A stretch of 64,000 nt of DNA from Crambe crambe (lineage: Eukaryota; Porifera; Demospongiae; Poecilosclerida; Crambeidae): the NCBI GenBank assembly GCA_963924555.1, contig OZ004596.1, forward strand, positions 6,458,139 to 6,522,138, given 5' to 3'. The notes below the pieces were generated by a model, which saw only the letters and a program-made list of their open reading frames with translations, was not told the origin of the DNA and searched no databases. The position numbers and the translations under genes were made by a program. Below, piece by piece: positions 13,478-24,157 of the stretch (positions are counted from its first letter, which is position 1; each line of letters starts with the position of its first letter).

Positions 13478-13640
13478 TGGTTCCTTCTTCCTCGTTCCTT
13501 CACTTCACTATAGTAAAGCCCAGGTAGTTTGGGCTTGTCACCCCGATCCCTGCATCGATAGCAGCCGTTTAATAAAGTTCATGGGCGTGGTACATGGTGA
13601 ACGTTCACGCATGCGTACTATCTTATAGGATTTGATCAGC
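13478..13640. promoter_or_regulatory. Shared promoter region, OSBP(-)/POP5(+)
   Basis: Only 163 bp separate the two divergent start codons, so both core promoters must lie here or overlap. It contains a partly palindromic ACGCATGCGT (about 13608-13617), close to an NRF1-type core. No TATA box is evident. Confidence 0.55.
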
Positions 13641-14264
13641 ATGGTGAGATTTAAGAATAGGTATTGTACTACTACCACGATTCTTTTTGATTACTGTGCG
13701 AAATTATATTTATTTACTTCAGGTATTTATTAATAGAATGGAGGTTCTCGTCCCCAGAAATTGGACAAAAGTTGCTGAACAAAAAGAATGCTAGAACAAT
13801 TCTGAATTTCTTTAAGAAAGGAGTTCAGGCGTTCCATGGTGATTATGGACTAGCCTGTGTCCAACACTCTCTTAATGGTGAGATATAGGCTGTATACAGT
13901 ATGCATTAACCTCCTTTCTCTTTGCAGTAAAGTACTTCAACGTATCTACTCTAGTGACAATTCTTCGTTGTCCACGAGCTCATTATCGTGCTGTTTGGTC
14001 TGCCATCAGTGGCATAACTTTGTGTGATGAGGAACCCTGTTCGCTGACACTGTTACATGTAGGAGGTACCATACTCTCCTCTCAAAAAGCTCTGATCAGA
14101 CACAACTCTGCTCTACTTAAGAAAGAAAGTGGGTGCAACAGTTGGTAAGGATCACTTGTCATACACACCATGCAACACAGTACTGCAGGCAGGAAAGAAA
14201 AGAGAAAGTAGAGGAAACATTTATCAAAGGAAGACTTGGTCCTGCTGAAAATGTTGATTGGTGA
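13641..14264 (+). CDS. POP5: Ribonuclease P/MRP subunit POP5
   Basis: The protein begins MVRFKNRYLLIEW, the POP5 start signature. It continues HGDYGLACVQHSLN, VSTLVTILRCPRAHY, VWSAISGITL and LHVGGTILSSQKALI, which align with the human protein in order. The four exons are about 13641-13660, 13724-13878, 13927-14144 and 14185-14264; the last supplies the charged tail ending PAENVDW. POP5 is a core protein of RNase P (tRNA 5' maturation) and RNase MRP (rRNA processing) in the nucleus and nucleolus. Length (about 155 residues) is normal. The stop codon is 14 bp from the stop of SBDS on the opposite strand, so the two 3' UTRs must overlap. Confidence 0.93.
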
Positions 14265-14278
14265 GCGTAGTACACAAG

Positions 14279-15193
14279 TCATGTCAACATTTCATCTCCT
14301 TCCTCAATATCTTTCAGGCTCAGGACTTCAATACTTCCCCTCCCTTTTGTGCCTTCACGCACCTCTTCCTCAAGCTTCCTATAGTGTCCAGGGTCTATTA
14401 AACACACCTGCACAAACACATCTGTATTGTTATACTGTTCCACAGTCACTTACTGTCTTACCATTTCCAATCCTCCTCCGCTCCACTCCTCGTCATCAAT
14501 TGTCAGCAAGTTCAAAATTTTTTCTCGAACAAGGCGAACTTCTTTTGCTGGTAGCTGGATTCTCAGCCGCATTTTGGCACGCTCTATTGACATGTCTTGT
14601 TTTAACAGGCGAATAACTTCTAGTGCCTGTTGTTTGCTCCCTTTACTTGGCCTGACTGAGTAGTGAATGTCCTTCATTGCACGTTCAATGACACCCACTG
14701 GGTAAGGACGCTTGCTGTCTGGGTTCACACACTTCTCAGCTACAATTGTAGCGATATCTCTGAACATGGAGTCCAGATGTGTTTGTCTCTCTCTATCTGA
14801 CACTTGCAGTTCACCCTTGGCTAGAATCTGCAGTGATGTATGACTGCAGTTGCATGACTTGTCAGCAAGTAACAAACCTGAATGCAAACATCAGTTTCAT
14901 TATCTGTGCCAAATACTCTAGTTAGATCCTCTTTCTTTGCCACTAAACCCTTGGATACATTGGTGAACACAGCATGGGTTTGCAGCACCTCGTCAATGTC
15001 CTTCTCACTGGAGAACGAGAACATGGTATGGTATGGTTGTAGCAAGCTATCTATTCTTTTAATACGTTTTATCTCTCCACGACAAAACCTTGTTCTTGTA
15101 GCAGGCAATTTCAAAACGCTTCCCAGCCTTTTTGATACGGACCACAGCCACATTAGTCAGTCTGATCTGATTAGTAGGAGTGAAGATTGCCAT
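14279..15193 (-). CDS. SBDS: SBDS ribosome maturation factor
   Basis: The protein opens [19 protein letters not shown] and continues [14 protein letters not shown], the almost invariant SBDS N-domain. [41 protein letters not shown] and a C-terminal [11 protein letters not shown] follow. SBDS works with the GTPase EFL1 to release eIF6 from late 60S subunits. The intron after codon 44 uses a GTATTA donor at about 15072; splicing there gives WRDKTEKDIDEV, which lines up with the human sequence. All parts of the three-domain fold are present, with length near 250 residues. The start codon lies 35 bp from the MOCS3 start on the other strand, and the stop lies 14 bp from POP5. Confidence 0.97.
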
Positions 15194-15228
15194 CTTGTGA
15201 GTGTGAGCTGGTAAGTAGTCGCCTAGTG
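15194..15228. promoter_or_regulatory. 35-bp bidirectional start region, SBDS(-)/MOCS3(+)
   Basis: Only 35 bp lie between the divergent start codons. Either the two transcription start sites overlap, giving complementary 5' ends, or start sites lie inside the partner gene. An additional in-frame ATG for the MOCS3 side at 15187 lies inside SBDS codons. Confidence 0.6.
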
Positions 15229-16912
15229 ATGGAGGCTGGATTAAGTCGAGTTGAGATAGGGAGATACAGTCGACAGTTGATTCTGCCAGAGTGGGGGGTT
15301 AAAGGTCTGCTCTATAATTCTATAACCACCATTATTGATTGCAATCTTCTCCCAGGTCAAGCTCTAATCAAATCGACCTCGGTGCTGGTGGTTGGTGTGG
15401 GAGGTCTAGGTTGCCCTGCCAGTCTCTACCTCACTGCTGCAGGGATAGGCAAGTGCTTAAGGCACAGTCGAGTGCATGTGATAATTATCACGGTACTTAT
15501 AGGTCACTTGGGTTTGCTTGATTACGACAGTGTGGAGTTGAATAACTTGCACCGACAGGTCCTGCATACTGAACAGAGCGAAGGGACTAGCAAAGTTTCC
15601 TCTGCCAAAAATTCTCTGGCTGCGTGAGTATCCACTAGCTGTTTGTCAGCAATGTCATTCTGAGCTTGTGTAAAAATCTAGGGTCAACTCTTTGGTAAAA
15701 TGTAGCACACACCATCTACTGCTGTGTAAAGAGAATGCTCTGGATATTCTCTCTGGGTAAACTCTGGAATATTTTATGGTGAATGTATCAACAGTGTGTT
15801 TCAGTTATGACATAGTGTTGGACTGTACAGACAACGTGGTCACTCGTTATCTGCTGAACGATGCCTGTGTTCTGTTGGGGAAGCCACTGATATCTGGTAG
15901 TGCTCTGAGATTTGAGGGTCAGCTGACAGTGTATCATCATCAAGGTGGTCCCTGTTATCGCTGCTTGTTTCCCAAGCCTCCACCAGCTCATACTGTCACC
16001 AACTGTTCAGAGGGTGGCGTTTTAGGTCCAGGTCACGTCAGCTGTCTTACTCTTACTGTAATCATGTGCAACTTGTTGATGCAGTGCCTGGGATGATGGG
16101 AACGATGCAAGCTCTAGAAGCACTCAAAATAGCAGCTGGTACTGGATGTATCCTTGGCATAATTCCTATACTGAAGCATTATTGCAAGTGCGGATAACCT
16201 TGACTAGTGTTTGCAAAGCTGTGCTGACAGAGAGAATGTTGGTGTTTGATGGATTGACAGCATCTTTCAGAACTGTGAAGTTGCGGCCACGCCAATCTAA
16301 CTGTAGTGTGTGTGGGGAAAACCCCTCCATAACTGGGTTGATAGACTATGAAACGTTCTGTGGCTCTTGTGCTAATGACAAAGTCCATGATGTGTCTGTA
16401 TTGAATGATACAGATAGAATCTCGTGCACTGACTACAGATTAGTACTAGATTCTGGTCAGAAGCACCTCCTGATTGATGTAAGGGACAAAGTGGAGTTCC
16501 AGATTTGCCATCTCCATACTGCAACCAGTATCCCATAGCTACAGCGTAAAAAACCAACCCCATATTGCTATTTAACCTTGACTTTCATTTCAGACCTGCC
16601 ACTGAAAGATTTACAGACTGATATGAAAAGTGTCACTTCCCAGCTGGTGGACAAGTTTGTGTCGAAGGAGTTGCCAAACGATTCCGGGTCAGGTACATCG
16701 AACCCTTTCCCCCTCTGTATGTAAAAGATTTCCCCTTTTCAGTGTGCGTGTATGTGTGCTGTCACCGTGGAAATGACTCTCAACATGCTGTAGTACTCTT
16801 GAGAAAGGCCTTGACAAAAATATTACCTTCTACTGAAGTACTAATCAAAGATTTGAAAGGTGGTTTGGAAGAATGGGCTAATACTGTGGACAACTCCTTC
16901 CCCAAATATTAG
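15229..16912 (+). CDS. MOCS3: MOCS3/UBA4: E1-like adenylyltransferase with rhodanese domain
   Basis: The E1-like domain shows [15 protein letters not shown], the nucleotide loop [24 protein letters not shown] and [14 protein letters not shown]. The thiol-transfer cysteine sits in [12 protein letters not shown] zinc site is formed by CYRC (about 15955) and CSVCGE (about 16307). The rhodanese domain follows, with active-site loop CCHRGNDSQ (about 16763) and a terminal [17 protein letters not shown]3 activates MOCS2A for molybdopterin synthesis and URM1 for tRNA wobble-uridine thiolation. The start at 15229 gives the family-typical short leader; an upstream in-frame ATG at 15187 would overlap SBDS. 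Introns of 60-100 bp interrupt both domains. The stop is 23 bp from the PEX6 stop on the other strand. Confidence 0.95.
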
Positions 16913-16935
16913 CATTGAAATATATAAAAGAGCGA

Positions 16936-19900
16936 CTAACTTGAAATTCTTGCTTTAATGTTTTTGTACTTGGAGAGTTCCTCAGGAGTAATGGATGGTC
17001 TCAGTGAGTCAAGGGCCAACAGGAAGTCTCCCTGTTCTACCACTAACTTGCCTCTCCACTCTTCATCCACAGCGTTCCCTGTAGGTGTAGGCATGCATAC
17101 TTTTAATGTGTCTAAATGAGACTAAGGCTATACCTGCTTCTAATTGATCAATTTGCCTGCGTAGTGCTGAGAGCATAGCATCTGAGGAGAGAGCATACAA
17201 GTCTGCTCCAGTCAAGATTGCGGGACATTTCATTGCCAGGGCACCAAGGTCCACATCGGGGGATAGGTTAAACTTGCGTGTGATTGCTTTCAGGATCTTC
17301 TCTTTGGATTCAGCATCCTCATTCACTCCCAAGTACACCAATCTGTCAAAGCGCCCAGGACGCAACAAGGCAGGATCCAGAAGGTCTGGTCTGTTAGTTG
17401 CTCCAATCATGAAGACGTCTTTAGTGCTGTGCAGCCCATCTAATTCTGCCAGCAGCTGTGAGACAACCCTGTCCATCACACCTCCAGAATCCCCACTATG
17501 ACCACGATTAGGTGCTATGGAGTCCAACTCGTCAAAGAAGATGACACATGGAGCACATCTTCTAGCTCGTCCAAACACTTGCATTGTGCACAGACTGATG
17601 TGATCAGCAAGTTAGAAGGAGGGAGTGAAATACCTTCTCTGATGTTCTCTTCACTCTGTCCCACGTACATGTTGATCAACTCTGGTCCTTTCACACTATG
17701 GACACACACACGCACGCACACACACACACACGGGGTCACTGTAAAATATATTGGGTCATTGTTAACCACCTGAGAAAGTTGAGAGAACATTCAGTGGCCA
17801 CAGCTTTGGCTAGGAGAGTTTTGCCAGTGCCTGGGGCTCCATACAGCAAAACACCTGATCGACGTAAACCAGAGCCGAAAAGATCCGGATAGTGAAGAGG
17901 GAGCTGAATTGTATCCAGAATTTCTTTCTTCGCCTCTGCAAGGCCACCTACATCCTCCCAATTGACACTGGGGATCTAAGGTGTAAGCAGATGTATAAAC
18001 TTTACACCATCCATGAACACCAGAAGTGCAGTGCCTTTGGAGCTCCAATGGAGTCAGAATGTTGAGAGTGCAGGATATCCAAAGCATCTTCCAAGTGATT
18101 TCTTTTCAGAACCACACCGCTGATGGCTATGTCTTCAATATTGCACGGTCCTGCTTCAGAGCTGCAACAAGAAATATCACCACGGTCCCCTTCAAGTGTG
18201 ACTTAACTAACCAATGATTCAGAGTTTCTCTGACAGCAAGGTCGAATGCTTGGCTGAAGAGGGCTACAAAATCTCTGAGTACATGACCAGCAGTTGACTG
18301 GGCCAAAGATGTGAAGTCCACGTTAGAAGAGAGGTGATACGATTTGGAGAGTGACTTGAGCATCGCCGATCGCTGGCCTTGGGTGGGAGCAGAGACTTGC
18401 AAGTGATGCAAAAAACAGGATTGGACACGGCCTGGTATTTCTTCTGATCTGGAAGTCAAGCCGACCACTAGTGCAGGGAAGTCACTGGAACGATTGAACT
18501 CGTTTACTTGCGTCATGTAGGATTCAAAGAGGGAACTGACGCGTGGCTCTGTTACAAAGAAAACTTCTATTTTGCCATTGTATTTCAACATGCAATGACA
18601 CACCTTCTTGCGACATGTTTTTCCTTCCAATGATGTGAATATTAGAAAGAATGATAACCACAGGAGTATACAAATTAGCTGTCAAGAAATGAGCTGTTAC
18701 ACACTGAAGTAACTGATTCTTTACTCACCGTTGCTCATATCGTTTCTAAATTTCTTTTCTGTAAACGCAAGATTGTCACTAGTGAATTCGTGGCAATTAA
18801 ACTATGAGAGGATGAAATCAGGTGATCGCAGGCATCAATTAGCGACTCACCTCCATTATATGCATACGGCAACGACGGGCCACAGCACGGACAATAGTCC
18901 GTTTCCCCACTCCTGGAGGACCTGTGACCAGCACTGAAGGGCAGCGACGAGGCTGCGTGGAACTACTCGATGGGGAAGATTGTGTGGGTTTTGACACGTA
19001 CATACACTACGAGAATACGAGAGTCCATTAGTACCTGACTGCCTTGAAGGCAGGGAGAAAAAATTTGAATAGACTGTTGGCATGGTGTTCAAGTCCAGGG
19101 GGATGAATGGATAGGAAAAGGTTGGGTTCTGATAGGATCGAAGGAGGCACAATGTCTGGAATGTAGCTGTGCTCTTTGGCATCCTGCAGCGTGTAAAATG
19201 TGCTACATACATACGTATTGCATGGATGGACGTATCCACCTTCATAATGCACTCGGATTTGATGTTAGCTTCTATAGCAGCAGCACCATTGGTGTTGGGC
19301 TCCAAAGAGCACACCATGTAGCGGCGAACACATCCTGTAATGGATATTTATAGCTAGGCGAACACATAGTGAAATTACTGACCAGTATTGGTCGTGACTT
19401 TGAAGACTTCACCGACACTCAGAAATCTGATCATGTAGCGATATCGGGTCAATTACTCACCAGTAAGATAGACATGATTGTGACTCACACTGAACGCTGA
19501 TTAAAGAAATCATAGATAGGGTGCCTCAAACTGAGTCGCTCAGCCATTGCCGACTCTTGTACTTGTACCTCTGGGTTGGAGACTTCGGCAATTTCAAGAA
19601 TTTTCACTGCAGGTAGTGCATTCTTAGCTTTTGCTTTCTAGATTTGTAGAGAAATGTCTAGTCATATCAAACATTCTCAAACTTTAGCTTACCTTGATAT
19701 TCAAATAGTAATGCCTGGAAGGGGAAAGAGTTTCTGGGAAGAGGAAGAAGAGGAGTTCTGGGTGCACATAAGCAACTGTAAGAGCAGCAGTATCACAGTC
19801 CACACCCAAACCAGAAGGAGGTACATAGCGTTCCAATTCATATTCATCTTCATAGAGGAAGGCAATGGCCATGTGGACGGTTTCCCTCTTGTCTTGCTTT

Positions 19901-21033
19901 GAAGTAGAGAGAGGAACAGTGAGATCAGTGAGGTTTGAAGGCACTTTTATGCCAGTCAGCTTTGCTGGTTCTACCAACACGTTCTGACAGTGAAAGATGC
20001 CATGTTTTGTGGCAGTTTCCTTTGGTAGGACAATGTACTGATTTTGCAACTTGTATGGAGAAACACCAACTGCCTCGATCACAAAGCTGTCAGATAATGC
20101 CGCTTCCTTGCCGACACCATGAAACTCCGATGCTGAAGCTGCTGAACACAAGTCACGTCCTTCGTCTCGAGCAAGTTTATGCTGTGAAGAAGGTAACGAG
20201 ATGTTAGATAACGGTAGAATTGTAATGACCGTATTCTTTGTTATTTTTCCTTGCAAAACAGGAACACATTCCATCACTTGAAAAGTCAGCAGTGAGTCTT
20301 CATAGTTGCCAGAGTCAGAACTGAGACTAGCTGTGAAAGTGAACTTGAAGTCTTGGTGCATTATTATGGATTCCTTTTCTGATTTCTGGTAGATTTGGGC
20401 TACTACGTCTCCAGCTTGGGAAATGATTTGTTGGTGTGTCAATCCATCCAAGGGAGCCAGCAATACCTGCTCAAGGATGGTAGGATTGTACCAGCGAAAC
20501 CAAATGGACTCACGAGTGACAAAGCCAAATGTCTCCAGGAAATGTTGTGAGGACAGAAGTATAGTCGGTTCACTTTCGTGAGGTAAACCGGTCGAGATTT
20601 GGAGTTTTGAGAGAGTTATCCCAATTTCATTGAATACCTCGTCAAAATCGATGCATTCGTCAGATAAAGGTGCTGCCAGAATGGCTGGAAAACGACAATT
20701 TGAGTGGTCAACAGCATGCAGCGTGCACCCTGATGGACTGGGAGTAACATACTCGTTGACATACTGATACGTGTTCAAATGACCTTGTTTACACAAAGCA
20801 ACTGCCCCACAGTCACTCTTACTCTCTGAAGACACTTCAAGTATCGGATGAATCAATTTCATGGGATCGTCTTTCAGTTGAGGAAGGTATGAAGCTTCCA
20901 ATAAAATTCCAACTCGCCATATTCCCGGCTGAAAGTAGAAGGAATACTCGCCTACCGACATGACAGTCGTCCACTTTGCATTGAGAGGAAAAACCACACC
21001 CATAAGCATGTAATTATAAAAAACCACACCCAT
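16936..21033 (-). CDS. PEX6: Peroxisomal AAA ATPase PEX6
   Basis: The C-terminal D2 ATPase module is unmistakable: Walker A GAPGTGKT (about 17840), [18 protein letters not shown], Walker [34 protein letters not shown] and [17 protein letters not shown]. The first ATPase module (D1) is degenerate but keeps GPPGVGKRT near 18920. The large first exon (about 19690-21033) encodes the PEX6 N-domains, weakly conserved. PEX6 pairs with PEX1 in a hexamer that extracts ubiquitinated PEX5 from peroxisomal membranes. Possible start codons in frame are 21033, 21009, 21003 and 20961. A 15-bp stretch encoding MGVVF occurs twice near the start, so the first or third methionine may be used. The frame lies directly behind, and in phase with, the stop of the upstream gene. 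Confidence 0.9.
17701..17732. repeat. (CA)n/(GT)n microsatellite in a PEX6 intron
   Basis: An imperfect CA dinucleotide run with two CG interruptions lies between the exon carrying the D2 Walker A motif and the next exon. It is intronic and has no coding role. Confidence 0.85.
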
Positions 21034-21045
21034 AAAAAGAGCTAA

Positions 21046-23663
21046 TCATAGAGATTTACAAGTGTTCCTGGAAATTATTTTAGACTTTGTTTTAGAAGCT
21101 TCAGTTCGCAACCTGGTACTTTCTTCTCTTTCACCTAAAAGTGCATAGACAATGCTGCTAATATTGAAGAGACGTACTGTTTCCATGTGGCCTTGAGGAT
21201 ACACTGCCTGCAGCATCATAGTTGCCAAGCCAGAATATTTTTTAGCCGCTAAAAAATCACCGACACAGAGATGTGCATGAGTTACATCGATTAGCACACT
21301 GGCCACAAGTCTTTGCTGCTTCCGAGTAACTTTACCACTGGGCGGTATGGATTGATAAGATGCTAGTGCTTCTTCATACAGTTGTTTGCTCTGCTGCTTC
21401 TCTCCCAATTGACCACTTGCCATGGCAGTGGAGGAAAGGGCATTACCAACATCTTGAGCAAATTCCTCTCCAGCCAAACGGGCAGGTATTTGTTTGTACA
21501 CCTGCATAGCAGATTGCAAGAGTTCTTTAGCAGGAGATGGCTTATTAAGCGATAGATAAAAATTGGCCAAGTCAGTAAGGGAACGAGCTACGACCTGACT
21601 TTGAGTTCCATATAATTTTTTCTGCTCAGCTATTAATGCTCTATACTCGGTTACAATACTACTCTCCGACAATTCTGAAGAGGGATTACTTATCATTTCG
21701 GCTACAAGCAGTGACATATTGATTGCAAGTTGGTCAGCATGTGAGAGGAGCGGATGCGTCTTTATTGCTTGTAAATGAGGCACCAAGTACTTCTTCAAAA
21801 GGAAACCGTCTACATCACCCTTGGCAGCTCTAAGTGCAGAAGTCAAGGAGGAGACAACTCTGTGATAGTGTGACACAATATGAAGATATTGAGAGTGACT
21901 GAGGTCGTCGGGCACCAGAGTGCCAACTTTAGAGTCTTTGACCAAGACGCCATTAAATTCTGCTCGAGTCAGCACGCCAGGAGAAGATAAACCAGGAAGC
22001 CGGTGGTGAAACATTTTTAACGACTTCTTCTCATCGAAACTTCGGTACTGTTTGAACCATGCATTCTCCTCAAATTCTTTTGCTTCCTTTAGAACGTGAT
22101 CTCGATCTAGCTTTTGACAAGTATCCGAAAATAACTGTGGGAGTCTGTCAAAGGCTACCGAATGAACCCTTACAAATTCAAAACTTCCATGACAGCAGCG
22201 TTGGAAAGAGAGAATAGGAGAGTCACGAAGAAACGTTACTTCATCTTGAGAAGCAGCTAGCAGTTTGGCTATGTCTTCATCTGTAGGAATATCAGGTCGC
22301 CCAAATGGGAGGATCGACTTGATGTAATTCCAGCCAGAATCTTTTCCTACTGGTGGTTTAATCTTGTCAAGAAAGGGATCCAGAGGAGGTGGTGCCAGTG
22401 CCTCATCGGTTATGGCAAAAAATTTTGTACCCAGATGAAGAGGCAACACTGACACAATGAGAGGACAGTCCAGAGCACACGATCCAAGGAAGTCAAATGT
22501 GTGTCTGAGACGAGAGTCTGAAACAGCAAACTCAAAGTACAGATCCAGTGCTGCTTGCAAAATGTCTACGTCTGAGCGTGCCTTTAGAGAATTGGCCAGT
22601 AATTCCTGATATGACACTAAAATTGTGTTCCATTCAGATGAAGGTAGGAGTGAGCGATACATTTTGATTGTTGTTGCAGCCAGAGCAATAGCCATTGGGT
22701 GGTGATGCAAACTTTCAACGAGAGAGATCAGTGCCGACTTGCTTGGTGGAGACTGAAAATTGCCAATAGACTCCAGCAACTCCGAGGATTGCCTTTCACT
22801 CAATCTAAATAGCAAAGAAAAAAGACTGCGGTATAATTTTTTAAAAATGTTACGAGATACCTTGAAGAAACAGGCAGAGAGCTGTCCCCGTGTCGAGGTT
22901 TTCTACTGGTAACAAGAATTGTACCAAGAGCACAAGAATCATCCAAATATTTTCCAACCAAACTGTGGAAAACAAATTCAGTCTTTTCTGTCAAATTATC
23001 CATCACTAACAACCATGGTAGCTGGGTCGATGCCAGTTTAGAAATTACAGCACTGAAAAGACTTTCTGAGCCCGATGTCTGAACTTGCTGCAGACCCAAA
23101 CTATGGGCAGCTTCGATGAGAGAAAGTTCCATCAGTTCAGGGGAGCCTATATCTAAATAGAGCACAGTAGGGAGAACAGCTTTCAGCCCAAACCACTTGT
23201 AATGGGAAGCTGCATAATGATCACTAAACTGGCCGACCAGCTGGGTTTTCCCTGATCCTTCAGATCCCGTCACATAAACCACTGGACAGGTTCCTTTGTG
23301 ACAAAGTCGGGATTCCTCAATTTTATCTTGTAACTGCAGGATCAGCGAGTCTCTCTTGATCGTGTGATGCGCACACGATGGAACGAGCATGGACACAGAA
23401 GGTGCTGCAGTTTTCTTTTTCTTTTTATATAGTTCCATACCCACAGTTGCTCCAATTACAATTGCACAAAGGGATAGAGAAAACTTGATGAATGGATCAT
23501 TTCTTACAATTCTCATCCCTTTCTCCAAGACACTTGGTTTCGATACATCCTGGAAATGCACCTTTGACTGAAAAAGACATCTCTTATTAAGAAGTTGATG
23601 TTTTCTTAGAAAATGAGGCATCTGAGTCGTTCCTTGAAGGCGTAAAAACTTTCGAATCGACAT
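21046..23663 (-). CDS. Unrecognised membrane-anchored STAND-type P-loop ATPase with helical repeats
   Basis: Two exons (23663-22861 and 22804-21046) join in frame to an 853-residue protein. Residues 1-50 are rich in Arg, Lys, Leu and Gln with almost no acidic residues early on, like a mitochondrial presequence. Residues 58-77 form a hydrophobic segment (FSLSLCAIVIGATVG) followed by KKKKK. The P-loop GSEGSGKT is at 133-140, a Walker B-like LPWLLVMDN at about 215-223, and a sensor-like GTILVTSRKP near 246, the layout of STAND ATPases (NB-ARC/NACHT class). The C-terminal half is helical with TPR-like pieces (TDLANFYLSLNKPSPAKELL, ALASYQSIPPSG, VLIDVTHAHLCVGDFLAAKK). I know no named orthologue. 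A perfect NRF1-type site lies 25 bp upstream, which agrees with a mitochondrial role. Peroxisomal or ER anchoring is possible instead. Confidence 0.72.
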
Positions 23664-24157
23664 GGCGATGTCACCTAGAATTCTTCACGCGCATGCGCAC
23701 TTTAACAAGTCACGCCACGTGGACTGGCCGTTCGCGCGCGCGAACTAGCTGGAATATCAAATGCAAATCATGTGAGCGAATTTCCACTGAAAGTTTATGA
23801 CCTGCATGGTGACATGAATAAAGTATGAATGGAAGTAGAAGAGATTTAAACGACCATCTTCTTCGTTAATAGCCAACAAGCAGGTTCGAGAGAACGCTTT
23901 GGTATAGCTAGAGCAACTAGCTACATAGCTAGCTAGCTTGCTTGGAATATACTCGAGGGATAGAGTGAGGGTGCCGGGAGCTTAATCTACCTATGCTTAT
24001 CTACGTTGAGCCGAGGTGTAACTATTTAGCTCTTATGCTGTCACTCTGGTAATTGTTAATGACTGAAGGTGAGTTTTCTAGATAACTTTCTAGTGTAGAG
24101 ATGTCAAGATATTACTTTTACTAATAGGAAGAACAGGCAGCCAGAAAGCCCAACAGT
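23664..24157. promoter_or_regulatory. Bidirectional promoter region, STAND gene(-)/LIS1(+)
   Basis: This gap of about 490 bp holds a perfect NRF1 consensus, CGCGCATGCGCA, at 23688-23699. An extended E-box, CCACGTGG, is at 23715-23722, and a 16-bp perfect palindrome GTTCGCGCGCGCGAAC with an E2F-like core is at 23730-23745. A splice-donor-like AAGGTGAGT lies near 24066 with acceptors before 24158, so a non-coding LIS1 leader exon is likely. Confidence 0.6.

Noticed and set aside
24059..24068. Alternative LIS1 start ATG before the donor at about 24067
   Set aside because: Joining it to the next acceptor gives a premature stop. The ATG at 24158 reads straight into the LisH domain.
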